Shown here: positions 16,777 to 25,561 of the stretch, one piece after another
Layout: every line of letters begins with the position of its first letter
Numbering within the stretch: the stretch's first letter is position 1
Assembly: GCA_050011895.1 (NCBI GenBank)
Contig: JBEKIF010000047.1
Span: 1 to 35,310 of the forward strand
Source of the DNA: DATBGO01 sp050011895
Lineage (GTDB): Bacteria > Actinomycetota > Actinomycetes > Streptosporangiales > Streptosporangiaceae
DNA length: 35,310 nucleotides
Direction: 5' to 3'
Notes under the pieces: generated by a model
Databases searched by the model: none
What the model was told of the DNA's origin: nothing
What the model saw: the letters and a program-made list of their open reading frames with translations, nothing else
Program-made: the position numbers and the translations under genes

Positions 16777-18138
16777 GTGGCCAGTAATTCAGCGAGTCCA
16801 TCAGCCAGCCGCCGCACTACAGCGGCTAGCGCAACCAGCGGTACCAGGTTCACTTACGTCCTTGACACCAGCGTCCTGCTGGCCGACCCGGCTGCCATCG
16901 GCAGGTTCGCCGAGCACCGGGTCGTCCTGCCGGTCGTGGTGATTACCGAGCTGGAGGCCAAACGTCATCACCCCGAACTTGGCTACTTCGCCCGCCAGGC
17001 CCTCCGGCATCTGGATGACCTCAGGGTCGCCTACGGCAGGCTGGACGCCGACCTGCCGGTGGGCGACCAGGGGGGCACTGTCCGGGTCGAGCTGAACCAC
17101 GCCGACCCTTCGGTCCTGCCGCCCGGGTTCCGCCTCGGAGACAACGACACCAGGATCCTCTCGGTGGCGCGCAGCCTGGCCGCCGAAGGCGAGTGCGTCG
17201 TCCTGGTCAGCAAGGACCTGCCGCTGCGGGTAAAGGCCGCCGCCGTCGGCCTGCCCGCCGAGGAGTACCGGGCCGAGCTGCCCGCTGACTCCGGCTGGAC
17301 TGGCATGCGGGAGGTTGATCTCACCGCGGCCGAGATCGACGAGCTGTACAGCTCGGGCAGGCTCGACTGCGCTGCAGCACGCGACCTGCCCTGCCACACG
17401 GGGCTCGTGCTGCTGTCGGGCTCGGGCGCCGGCAGCGCGCTCGGCCGGGTGCAGCCAGACAAGTCGGTCCGGCTGGTCCGCGGTGACCGTGAGGTGTTCG
17501 GGCTGCGGGGCCGCAGCGCCGAGCAGCGGATCGCGCTTGACCTGCTGCTCGACGCCGACGTCGGGATCGTCTCGCTCGGCGGGCGGGCCGGCACCGGTAA
17601 GTCCGCGCTCGCTCTCTGCGCGGGCCTCGAGGCGGTCATGGAGCGGCACCAGCACCGTAAGCTGCTCGTTTTCCGGCCGCTGTACGCGGTCGGTGGCCAG
17701 GAGCTTGGCTACCTGCCCGGCTCCGAGGCTGACAAGATGAATCCCTGGTCACAAGCGGTGTACGACACGCTGTCCGCCGTCACCTCGCAGGATGTGATCG
17801 ACGAGGTGCTGTCCCGCGACATGCTCGAGGTGCTGCCGCTGACCCACATCCGCGGCCGGTCGCTGCACGACTCGTTCGTCATCGTGGACGAGGCGCAGTC
17901 GCTGGAGCGCGGGGTCTTGCTGACCGTGCTGTCCCGGATCGGCTCCGGCTCGCGGGTGGTGCTGACCCACGACATCGCGCAACGGGACAACCTGCGGGTC
18001 GGCAGGCACGACGGCGTTGTCGCGGTGATCGAGAAGCTCAAAGGGCATCCGCTGTTCGCGCACGTCACGCTGGTCCGGTCCGAACGCTCCCCGATCGCCG
18101 CGCTCGTCACCGAGATGCTGGAGGACGCTGTCCTCTGA
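16777..18138 (+). CDS. PIN-PhoH fusion ATPase
   Basis: The 453-residue protein joins an N-terminal PIN ribonuclease domain (YVLDTSVLLADP, catalytic D30; E-rich VVVITELEAKRHH; GDNDTRILSVA) to a C-terminal PhoH ATPase. The ATPase has Walker A GGRAGTGKS (268-276), the VFRPLYAVGGQELGYLPG and PLTHIRGRSL blocks, and the Walker B-type IVDEAQS (D371). Mycobacterial PhoH2 with this layout is an RNA helicase/RNase. GTG 16777 sits 4 bases after AGGGGAGA; the first 22 residues are Ser/Ala-rich. The open frame upstream to 16522 is not family-like. A hairpin and a 31-bp tandem repeat follow the end of the gene. Confidence 0.92.
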   Translation: MASNSASPSASRRTTAASATSGTRFTYVLDTSVLLADPAAIGRFAEHRVVLPVVVITELEAKRHHPELGYFARQALRHLDDLRVAYGRLDADLPVGDQGGTVRVELNHADPSVLPPGFRLGDNDTRILSVARSLAAEGECVVLVSKDLPLRVKAAAVGLPAEEYRAELPADSGWTGMREVDLTAAEIDELYSSGRLDCAAARDLPCHTGLVLLSGSGAGSALGRVQPDKSVRLVRGDREVFGLRGRSAEQRIALDLLLDADVGIVSLGGRAGTGKSALALCAGLEAVMERHQHRKLLVFRPLYAVGGQELGYLPGSEADKMNPWSQAVYDTLSAVTSQDVIDEVLSRDMLEVLPLTHIRGRSLHDSFVIVDEAQSLERGVLLTVLSRIGSGSRVVLTHDIAQRDNLRVGRHDGVVAVIEKLKGHPLFAHVTLVRSERSPIAALVTEMLEDAVL

Positions 18139-18242
18139 TGCCGAGTGGCCGGAAGACGCAGTCCTCTGCTGCCCAGAGGCCAGGGGGCGCTGTCCGCCGC
18201 TGCCGAGAGGCCAGAGGACGCCGCACGCCCTGATCCGGTGGC
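18120..18242 (+). repeat. 31-bp tandem repeat spanning the PhoH stop codon
   Basis: Exact 31-bp spacing: 18120-18150, 18151-18181 and 18182-18212, plus a more diverged fourth copy. All end in (A/T)GGCC. The stop TGA (18136-18138) is in copy 1 and is TGC or CGC in copies 2 and 3. GAGGAC-GCT-GTCCTC (18121-18135) in copy 1 is a perfect hairpin ending at the stop codon and may serve as terminator. Confidence 0.85.
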
Positions 18243-18281
18243 TTCGGCCAGGAGTCGCAAAGGGGGCCCTGGCACGGTACG

Positions 18282-19412
18282 GTGACCAGCGTCATGAGCA
18301 ATCCGCCCGACGTGCCAGACGCACCTGACGCACCTGACGCACCCGGCAGCGCAGCTGCTGCCGGGCTGCGGCGCAGCGCTACGCCGCCGGACCCGGCCAG
18401 CGCTGTAGCGATTTCCGTCGTCATGCCGCTTCGGAACGAGGAGCGGCACCTCGAGGAATCGGTCCGGTCTGTGCTCGGCCAGGATTACCCGGGCGAGATC
18501 GAGCTTGTGCTTGCCGTCGGCCCGTCCCGCGACCAGACCCTTGAGATCGCCGAACGGATGGCGGCCGCTGACTCCCGCATCACCGTGATTCCCAATCCCA
18601 GTGGGCGGATACCCAGCGCCCTCAATGCGGCGATCAAGGCGTCACGGCACTCGGTCGTCGCGCGGCTCGACGGCCATGCGCTGCTGCCGCCTGGCTACCT
18701 GCGGACCGCGCTGGCCGTCCTGGAGGAGACGGGCGCGGACGACACCGGCGGCATCATGGCCGCAGTCGGCGTGACGCAGTTCGAGCGGGCCGTCGCGTGG
18801 GCGATGACCTCCCCGGCCGGGGTCGGGGCGTCCCGGTTTCACACTGGCGGCCTTCCCGGTCCCGCAGACACGGTCTACCTAGGCGTCTACCGGCGGGCCG
18901 CCATCGAGCGGGTGGGCGGCTACGACGAGACGTACCAGCGTGCCGAGGACTGGGAGATGAACCACCGGATCAGGCTGGCTGGCGGACTGATCTGGTTCCA
19001 GCCCAATCTGCGGGTCACCTACCGGCCCCGGGCCAGCGTCCGCACGCTTGGCGCGCAGTACTTTCACTACGGCCGGTGGCGCCGGGTGGTGGCGCGCCAG
19101 CATCCGGGCACGATCAACCCGCGCTACCTGGCACCGCCGCTGGCGGTGCTCGCGATGGCTGCCGGGATCGCCGCGGGCCTGGTCGGCCTGACGGCGGGCG
19201 GGCCGCTTCGGTGGCTGGCCCTTGGCTTCGTGATTCCCGTCGGCTACCTGGCCGGGATCCTTGCCGTCACCGCGACGGCGGCCCGCAGCCTCGGCCTGCC
19301 CGTGCTGGCGCGGCTGCCGGCCGCGCTGGTCACCATGCACGTCTGCTGGGGCGTGGGATTTCTGACCAGCCCGCGGAGCCTGATGCCAGGCGGTCACAGT
19401 CCGCGCGCCTGA
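18282..19412 (+). CDS. Family 2 glycosyltransferase with C-terminal membrane helices
   Basis: The 376-residue protein has an Asp/Pro repeat near the N terminus (DAPDAPDAP, from a 9-bp DNA repeat), then a GT-A fold: ISVVMPLRNEERHLEESVRSVL, a nucleotide-binding stretch, RLDGHALLPPGYL in the DxD position, and the acceptor-loop acid in YQRAEDWEMNHRI. Two to three hydrophobic helices at about 285-365 anchor it to the membrane. The layout is that of succinoglycan- or ExoA-like glycosyltransferases acting on lipid-linked sugars at the inner face. GTG 18282 or ATG 18294 can be the start; neither has a clear ribosome site and a TACGGT -10-like word lies at 18278-18283, so the mRNA may have little or no leader. 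Confidence 0.88.
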   Translation: MTSVMSNPPDVPDAPDAPDAPGSAAAAGLRRSATPPDPASAVAISVVMPLRNEERHLEESVRSVLGQDYPGEIELVLAVGPSRDQTLEIAERMAAADSRITVIPNPSGRIPSALNAAIKASRHSVVARLDGHALLPPGYLRTALAVLEETGADDTGGIMAAVGVTQFERAVAWAMTSPAGVGASRFHTGGLPGPADTVYLGVYRRAAIERVGGYDETYQRAEDWEMNHRIRLAGGLIWFQPNLRVTYRPRASVRTLGAQYFHYGRWRRVVARQHPGTINPRYLAPPLAVLAMAAGIAAGLVGLTAGGPLRWLALGFVIPVGYLAGILAVTATAARSLGLPVLARLPAALVTMHVCWGVGFLTSPRSLMPGGHSPRA

Positions 19413-19446
19413 CCTGCCCCGCCTGGTCTGCGCCGCCTGGTCTGCG
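19405..19446 (+). repeat. 14-bp tandem repeat spanning the GT2 stop codon
   Basis: Three 14-bp units, 19405-19418, 19419-19432 and 19433-19446; the last two are identical (CCGCCTGGTCTGCG). The TGA stop (19410-19412) is in the first unit. The repeat occupies most of the space between two convergent genes. Confidence 0.75.
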
Positions 19447-19473
19447 CCGCCGGAACCATCCGCGCCCGGTGGG

Positions 19474-22400
19474 CTACCTACCAGCCAGCAGGCGGCGGAC
19501 CACGCGCTCAGCGGCGTGGCCGTCATCGAGGCCGCAGTACTTGGCGGCGAAGGCACTGTATGCCGCTCGGTATGAGCGCTCAACCGCGCTGATATCCCTG
19601 AGGGCGGCGATGACCTCAGCCGAGGTGGCCAGCAGCGGGCCCGGTGCGGTCGCCTCAAAATCGAAGTAGAAGCCGCGTAGCGTGTCCCGGTAGCGATCGA
19701 GGTCGTAGGTGAAGAAGAGCATCGGGCGGCCGGTACCCGCGAAGTCGAACATGGCCGATGAGTAGTCGGTCAGCAGCACGTCGCTGATCAGATAGAGGTC
19801 GGTGACGTCGGGGTAGCGGGTGACGTTGACGGCGAAGCCGTCCGCCGCCCGGTCAGGGAGGCTGTTCCGCATCTGGGTGTGCAGCCTGATCAGCAGGACG
19901 TGGTCGGAGCTGAGGGCGGCGGCAGCCGCTTCGAGATCCAGTTCCAGCTCGAACCGGTAACGCCCCCGGTCGGCCGCGGCATCATCACGCCAGGTGGGGA
20001 CGTACAGCACAATGCGCTTGTCGGCGGGCAGGCCCATCCTGTTCAAGATGGCCGCCCTCCGTTCGGCCTGGCCCGGGCGGTGCAATGCGTCGTTGCGCGG
20101 ATAGCCGCACTCCAGGATCTCTCCCTGGAAGCCGAACGCGTGCCGGAAGATAGGCGTGCTGAACGAGTTCGGTGACAGCAGCAGGTCCCAGTGGGCGACG
20201 TCGGCGCGGAGCAGGTCCGGGTAGAAGATGCCGCTGGTGAACTGCGGCCGGTCCACATCCAGGCCAATCCGCTTGAGCGGTGTCCCGTGCCAGGTCTGCA
20301 GGCAGGTCTGGCCGTCGCGTTCTGTGAACCAGCGCGGCAGCATGTCATTGAAGATCACATAACGGGCCTGGGCCAGCGCCTCGAAGTGCTCTCTGCTGTT
20401 CGCGAGCATCACCCGGCCGCCGTCGGGAACGGTGAAATCGCCGGCCTCGCTGATCCAGGCGCAATCCAGCTCGGGGCGGGTACGGCGCAGTTCCGCGTAG
20501 ATCGCGAGCGGGTTGTCTGAGCAGGCGCGGGCAGTGAAGCTGTCAAAAACAGCGAGGTCACGCAGCGGCTGGCGGACGGCCTTCGGGTAATCGCGGGCCA
20601 CCAGCCGGCGCAGCGCGTAGCGGCCGCGCTCATCGTCGGTGAACGCCGGACGGACATCCAGCCGCAGCGCATCGGTACGGTAGGGCTGCAGCTCGACTTC
20701 GTGCAGGCCGGTGCGTTGGTAGCCAGGTAGCCCTGCCAGCAGGCGCCGCGCCACGGCGATGGTGATCTCCCCGTGTCCGGCAGCTCCGAGGAGCCGCCAC
20801 TTGCCGCTGGCCAGCGGCGGACAATCGGCCCGGCCTGGCATGGCGTCCGGCGCAAGCTCAGTGGCAAAAGTGTCGCCCTCCCAAGTCAGCGGTAGCCGGT
20901 GCTGCTGCCCTGATTCGCCGTGGCGCAGGATCAGTTCGGCCGGCCTGGCACCGGGGTCGGTGTAGTCGCCGCGCAGCCGCAGGCACTGCGCCGCAGTCCA
21001 GTCGAAGGCCGTGATCACCGGGCGCAGCGTCCGTTCCAGCATCGACAGATAGCCGAAATGGGTGACGAAGGCAGTAACTTCCCTTGCGCCATGGCTCAGC
21101 CGCGATCCCGCCGTCTCAGGGGCCATCGCGAGCCGCGTCGTCGCACCGCCGCCACCGGGATTGATCGAGACGTCCCAGGTGAACTCGTCATAAACATGCG
21201 TGATCTTGGCAATCGGGCTGGCCGGATCGGCCAAGCTGACCAGTTTGCCGACCGGCACCCGGGCCCGGAAGGCCGTCCGGCGGCGGCCGCGGTCCCGCTC
21301 ATCAGCCCCCGTCCAGGGCCCGGTGGCCTCGGCAGGCACCCGGATCGCCTTCCCGCCGCCCTTGCTGGGTGAAAGCACCAACGTCGCACCTGCGCGGAGC
21401 GGGAACCTCGTCCAGCCTTCGATGTCGAACGTGTCAGTGCTTGCGTGGCAGCCCGTCACGAACGCGGTGACCTGCCTGCCCTGGATGACGAACCGTCCGT
21501 CCTGCTCGGGAGCGGGCTGGACCCAGACACCTTCGGTGATCCAGCGGCCCATCGGCCACTGGGCCGAGCCGCTCGTCACCATGCTCGTCGGGCCGCTCAG
21601 CACCAGGCCTCCGCCGCGGACCTCCACCGTGAGTTCCCAGTTGGCGGCGCGCCATAGGCCAGGCAGGGTGGCCAGCCGGCGCGGGTCGATCTCCACCGCA
21701 AAGCCTGACCAGTCGTAGCAGGCCGCGCTCTGGCCCGAGAGAGCCGTGACGTCCGGGCGGAAGACGCGCTCCACCCGGAGCCTGATGGCCCGGCGCGTCC
21801 TGCTGTTGCGCAGCATGACCCGGATCTGCGAGTCCGATTCGGTTGGGGAGTCGAGCCGCCGGATGTAGGCGTAACCCTCGAGGCGCAGCCTCGCCCCCCG
21901 CCATGTCACGGCGTCCAGGACCGCGTTGAGCGTCATCTCAGCGGTGATATCGAAGACGTGATCGGGTATGCCGCGGGCCGGATCCCGGAAGAACGGGTAG
22001 GCGGCGCACCATCGTCCGGGCTTATCGCTGCTGGGAACGGCCGGAATCGCCAGGCTGTCGCCACGGCCCGAGAACCGCAGTACCTCCAGGTACTCGGACA
22101 TCATCCCGCGGCTCAGCAAGTGGCAGTGCAGCCTCGAGAGCGCTGGCACGCCGAGGTAGCCGGAATCGCCAACGTGGCGCAGGTAGTCAGTGGCGAGCTC
22201 GGTCAGCCGCTCCCGATGCGCGTCGTTGGCAAAGCCGTATGCGCTGGCCAGCAGCGGGAAATCGCTCCTGAGCACGGACCGGTCGAAGATCGGCTTGAGC
22301 GCGGGCGCGCTGGCCTCAAGAAACGAAGCGATATTGCCCATGGCGGCCATCCGCTGCTCGACGTTCTGCAGCTCCCTCGAACGCTGGGTGATGGAGAGCG

Positions 22401-23088
22401 TGCCCTCGTCCCGCTCGCGCCAGTAATAGACCACGTCGCGGAAGACGTCAACCGATGAAGCCAGCACATGCGCCCGCACCATGACGGGCGGATCTTCATA
22501 CAGGCAGCCGGCGAACTCTAGCCCGTGAGCATCCCAGAAGGATCGCCGGAAGACCTTGTTCCAGCAGGTCCTGTCCGTGAGCAGGGCAGGCAGCCTGGAC
22601 ACGTGCGTACGAAGCGCAGTCTTGCCGAACGGCTCGGAGTGCAGCACCGACGGCCGCACTCCCTGCGAGCTGATGCGGCTGACACCGCCGCACGCGATGT
22701 CCGAGCCGGTCTCCTCCAGCGAGCCGACGAGGAGCTCATAGGCGTGGCGGTCGACCAGATCATCGCTGTCGACGAAGGCCAGGTAGGTTCCGGTGGCCTT
22801 CCGCACACCGGTGTTGCGCGCGATTCCAGGGCCCTGCTGCCGCTGCTGGATGAGCTGGAACCTGGGGTCGCGGGCGGCGTAATCCTTGGCAACGACAGTG
22901 CTTGAGTCGGTAGAGCCGTCGTCGACCATGATGACCTCAAGGTCGCGAAAAGTCTGGCGGCCAATGGACTCAAGTGCCGCCTCGATATACCGATCGACGT
23001 TGTGAAACGGCACGACGACGCTAACCTTCGCCACCAGAGCGGCACCTCCGGGATCGCCGGCTGATGTTCCAGCAGGCTCGTCGGCCAT
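19474..23088 (-). CDS. GT2 / CDP-glycerol glycerophosphotransferase fusion protein
   Basis: The 1204-residue protein starts with a family 2 glycosyltransferase (about 20-240; KVSVVVPFHNVDRYIEAALE, VDDGSTDSS at 55, VDSDD at 106). A middle part of about 500 residues of strand-rich sequence without a clear family follows. The C-terminal part (about 830-1200) is a TagB/TagF-type CDP-glycerol:poly(glycerophosphate) transferase: WHGTPLKRIGLD, LLLSPNSFSTPIF, GYPRNDAL, VPTWRDD, RLHTQMRN and DVLLTDYSSAMFDF. It probably builds a teichoic-acid-like polymer at the cytoplasmic face. ATG 23088 is preferred over in-frame starts at 23256 and 23103 because the family sequence begins just after it. It is transcribed after the ispD-like gene, 136 bp downstream of that stop. 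Confidence 0.88.
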   Translation of the reverse strand: MADEPAGTSAGDPGGAALVAKVSVVVPFHNVDRYIEAALESIGRQTFRDLEVIMVDDGSTDSSTVVAKDYAARDPRFQLIQQRQQGPGIARNTGVRKATGTYLAFVDSDDLVDRHAYELLVGSLEETGSDIACGGVSRISSQGVRPSVLHSEPFGKTALRTHVSRLPALLTDRTCWNKVFRRSFWDAHGLEFAGCLYEDPPVMVRAHVLASSVDVFRDVVYYWRERDEGTLSITQRSRELQNVEQRMAAMGNIASFLEASAPALKPIFDRSVLRSDFPLLASAYGFANDAHRERLTELATDYLRHVGDSGYLGVPALSRLHCHLLSRGMMSEYLEVLRFSGRGDSLAIPAVPSSDKPGRWCAAYPFFRDPARGIPDHVFDITAEMTLNAVLDAVTWRGARLRLEGYAYIRRLDSPTESDSQIRVMLRNSRTRRAIRLRVERVFRPDVTALSGQSAACYDWSGFAVEIDPRRLATLPGLWRAANWELTVEVRGGGLVLSGPTSMVTSGSAQWPMGRWITEGVWVQPAPEQDGRFVIQGRQVTAFVTGCHASTDTFDIEGWTRFPLRAGATLVLSPSKGGGKAIRVPAEATGPWTGADERDRGRRRTAFRARVPVGKLVSLADPASPIAKITHVYDEFTWDVSINPGGGGATTRLAMAPETAGSRLSHGAREVTAFVTHFGYLSMLERTLRPVITAFDWTAAQCLRLRGDYTDPGARPAELILRHGESGQQHRLPLTWEGDTFATELAPDAMPGRADCPPLASGKWRLLGAAGHGEITIAVARRLLAGLPGYQRTGLHEVELQPYRTDALRLDVRPAFTDDERGRYALRRLVARDYPKAVRQPLRDLAVFDSFTARACSDNPLAIYAELRRTRPELDCAWISEAGDFTVPDGGRVMLANSREHFEALAQARYVIFNDMLPRWFTERDGQTCLQTWHGTPLKRIGLDVDRPQFTSGIFYPDLLRADVAHWDLLLSPNSFSTPIFRHAFGFQGEILECGYPRNDALHRPGQAERRAAILNRMGLPADKRIVLYVPTWRDDAAADRGRYRFELELDLEAAAAALSSDHVLLIRLHTQMRNSLPDRAADGFAVNVTRYPDVTDLYLISDVLLTDYSSAMFDFAGTGRPMLFFTYDLDRYRDTLRGFYFDFEATAPGPLLATSAEVIAALRDISAVERSYRAAYSAFAAKYCGLDDGHAAERVVRRLLAGR

Positions 23089-23224
23089 GATGGCTCTCGG
23101 CATATCTGACCACAAGCCGTATTCCCTATGCAAGAGGTCTAATTTACTTCTGCATCGGTCAATGTCAAGGCAAAATTCGATCCTTCGCACGCGGGATCCA
23201 GCTGCCCGTGTCATCGGCCTGTGG

Positions 23225-23920
23225 TCAGCTGGCGAGCAGGGCCTCGGCAACATCAAGGTCGGCCGGGTAGGTGATCTTGATGTTGCGCTCGCTGCCAGGA
23301 ACGACGCGGATGGCTACACCGGGCAGGTAGCGCAGCACGACGCCGCAGTCATCAGTGGCGGCGGCATCGGTGAAGGCGGGATCGGCCAGCGCGAGCTCAT
23401 GGGCCTGCCTGAGCACGGAAAGCCGGAATCCCTGCGGAGTCTGGCAGCGTCGGAGGCTGTCCCTGGCTGGCATCCCCGTCATCACGCCGTCATTGACGAT
23501 CACGATCGTGTCGGCTGAGGGAACGGCGACACCCACCGCAAGGGAGGTGCCGAGCGCTGTCACGCAGTCCGCGATGATCCGCTGGTCGAGCAGCGGCCGG
23601 GCGGCGTCGTGCAGGAGTACGTTGCACTCGCTCGCACCGAGCGCAGCGATCGCGCGGCGGGTGGAGTCCGCCCGCGCGGCGCCGCCCTCGATGACGTCAG
23701 CGAGCTTGCGGTACTGGCCTCCGCCCAGCTGCTTCCTGGCCTGTCCGGCAAAGCCGGCGGCCATCACAAGTAGGACGGAGTCGATGCCAGGGGCCGCCTC
23801 GAAGGCCGCGACCGAGTGCTCCACCAGCGGCTTGCCCGCGAGGACCTGCAGCTGCTTTGGCAGGCGGCCGCCGAACCGCTGGCCGGTCCCGCCCGCCAGC
23901 ACGACCGCGACCGTCCGCAT
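23225..23920 (-). CDS. ispD: IspD/TarI-family cytidylyltransferase
   Basis: The 231-residue enzyme transfers CMP from CTP to a polyol phosphate. Motifs: VLAGGTGQRFGGRLPKQ (CTP loop), HDAARPLL (104-111), QTPQGF, TDDCGVV, and ERNIKITYPADLDVAE at the end. The length is that of IspD (methylerythritol phosphate pathway). IspD usually sits next to ispF; here the partner is a CDP-glycerol-transferase-type gene, so a TarI-like role (ribitol- or glycerol-phosphate activation for a wall polymer) is as likely. Sequence alone does not settle the substrate. ATG 23920 has the GT-rich family start MRTVAVVLAGG. The gene is divergent from the membrane-protein gene at 24059. Confidence 0.85.
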   Translation of the reverse strand: MRTVAVVLAGGTGQRFGGRLPKQLQVLAGKPLVEHSVAAFEAAPGIDSVLLVMAAGFAGQARKQLGGGQYRKLADVIEGGAARADSTRRAIAALGASECNVLLHDAARPLLDQRIIADCVTALGTSLAVGVAVPSADTIVIVNDGVMTGMPARDSLRRCQTPQGFRLSVLRQAHELALADPAFTDAAATDDCGVVLRYLPGVAIRVVPGSERNIKITYPADLDVAEALLAS

Positions 23921-24058
23921 GAGGGGACCTTACCCGGGCCGGCTTACCGATGCCGACGCGGCAGCAGCGGGTTTTACGGGATAGTCGGACAGGGCAGGGG
24001 CCACATGCCGGGGCTTAATCGCGTATGTACTCTAGGTAATTGACTCAATGCATAACGT

Positions 24059-25561
24059 ATGGAGGACTCCATCACATCGGGCCTGAACGGGCCTGCCGAC
24101 GGGCCAGCCAGCAATGGCGCAGCCGGAGGTCCCGTCGGCGGGTCGGCGAGCAAGACGCTCGGGTCGTCCGTCAGCTCTGTGATCAGGGCGCCGACGGCCG
24201 ATCGGGTCCCGCTGCCGGCCGCCGGGGCCGCCGGGCCGGCGGCTGATCGGGTCCCGCTGCCGGCCGCCGAGGCCGCGTTGGCTGCTGATCCTGCCCAGCT
24301 GCCGAGCGCCGCGGCCGCCGGCCCGGCCATTTCTGAAGCCATTGGGTATGTGCCTGGCCGCTTTGCGGACTGGGCAGCGCGGCGCAGCATTGCCCCGAAC
24401 TCAGCTACCGGCATCTCATTCATCCTGGGCGTATGCGCCGCGGTCTGGTTCTCAGCAGGTACCAGGCCCGACAATGCGAAGGCCGCTCTCGCCCTGTGCG
24501 GCAGCTACCTCGCCGCCTGGGCTGCCCAGCTGCTGATCAGGTCTATGGCCGGTGCCCCGGCCGGTGCTGCGGGTAATGACCCGGGCACCGCCCTGGCCAG
24601 CAGCGTGGTGAGCGTGGCCGCCGGCGGCGCAGCAAGCGCAGCCGTCGGCGCGGACCGGGTGGCCAGGCTGACCGGCCCGGTCTGTGAATTTGCGATCTAC
24701 GCGGGACTTGCCGTCGGTGCGCACGCGGCCCGATGGAGCGGGCCGTGGGAACTCGCGACCGCAGCGGCGATCTTGCTGCCGGTGCGCCGGACGATGCTGG
24801 CCTGCACCGACAATACGCGTGCGAGGTCCCGTCGGATCCTCACCGGCGGCTGGCGGATCCTGTCCCTGCCCGGCGCAGCAGGCCGGCTGGCATTGATCGC
24901 CGTCGTGGCGTCGATCTGGGGGACCCGGATGGCCCTGATATCCCTGCTCGCCTGGGAGATCGCGGCGACCAGCTACGCGCTGACGGTTCCGCCGGTGGTT
25001 GGCCTGGCCGGGGAGAGCGTGGCGAGGTACCGCGATGACGGAGAGATCGCGCGCTGGCTCGGCCGGCTGGTCCGCGGGAACATCGCCCCGCTGCCGCCCG
25101 CGCTGGCTGGTCTCGCGGCCACTGCCACGATCACCATGCTCGGCCTGCGGGACCTCCCCGGACTCCTGGTGCTCACGCCCGCGGTGGCGATGCTGCTTGC
25201 GGCACCTGGTTCCGGCGATTCGCACGCCGGGCCTTTCGACTGGCTGGTGCCCGCGATCCTGCAGGCTGGCCAGTTCCTTTACATTGCCGCTGTCGGTTTC
25301 TCCTGCGGCGTCCCCGCGCCGGTGACGTTCACCCTGTGTGCCGTGATCGCGCTGCGCTACCTGGCGCTGGCCGGTCCCGTGCTGCCAGGCCAGAGCCGGC
25401 TGGACCTCGGCAGCAGCATGGGCTGGGAGGGGCGGATGCTGGTGGTCGGCGTCGGCGCGATGGCCGGCCTCTCGACGTTCGCTTACGCGGCGCTGACGGC
25501 GTATCTTGGGGTGCTCATCTGCTCGAAAGTCATGACATCTGCACAGGGAGTCGGCCGGTGA
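24059..25561 (+). CDS. Polytopic membrane protein of the envelope operon (DUF5941-like)
   Basis: The 500-residue protein has an Ala/Pro-rich N-terminal tail of about 90 residues that includes a duplicated ADRVPLPAA word, then about eight to ten hydrophobic helices (from about residue 115 to 490). Basic loops such as RRTMLACTDNTRARSRR and YRDDGEIARWLGRLVRG separate them. The second half resembles the DUF5941 domain that I remember fused to a nucleotidyltransferase in other actinomycetes; here the nucleotidyltransferase is the next gene, overlapping by 4 bp (GTGA). This supports a joint role, for instance membrane docking of the cytidylyltransferase (inference). ATG 24059 itself overlaps GGAGGA, so it lacks an upstream site and may be leaderless. 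The family call is tentative. Confidence 0.62.
   Translation: MEDSITSGLNGPADGPASNGAAGGPVGGSASKTLGSSVSSVIRAPTADRVPLPAAGAAGPAADRVPLPAAEAALAADPAQLPSAAAAGPAISEAIGYVPGRFADWAARRSIAPNSATGISFILGVCAAVWFSAGTRPDNAKAALALCGSYLAAWAAQLLIRSMAGAPAGAAGNDPGTALASSVVSVAAGGAASAAVGADRVARLTGPVCEFAIYAGLAVGAHAARWSGPWELATAAAILLPVRRTMLACTDNTRARSRRILTGGWRILSLPGAAGRLALIAVVASIWGTRMALISLLAWEIAATSYALTVPPVVGLAGESVARYRDDGEIARWLGRLVRGNIAPLPPALAGLAATATITMLGLRDLPGLLVLTPAVAMLLAAPGSGDSHAGPFDWLVPAILQAGQFLYIAAVGFSCGVPAPVTFTLCAVIALRYLALAGPVLPGQSRLDLGSSMGWEGRMLVVGVGAMAGLSTFAYAALTAYLGVLICSKVMTSAQGVGR
24197..24278 (+). repeat. In-frame tandem duplication in the membrane-protein tail
   Basis: About 45 bp containing GATCGGGTCCCGCTGCCGGC occurs twice in tandem and gives the repeated peptide ADRVPLPAA in the N-terminal tail. 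Confidence 0.7.

Noticed and set aside
18879..19658. Minus-strand frame of 259 codons crossing the GT2 gene end
   Set aside because: It crosses the ends of two convergent genes with firm families and has shadow composition.
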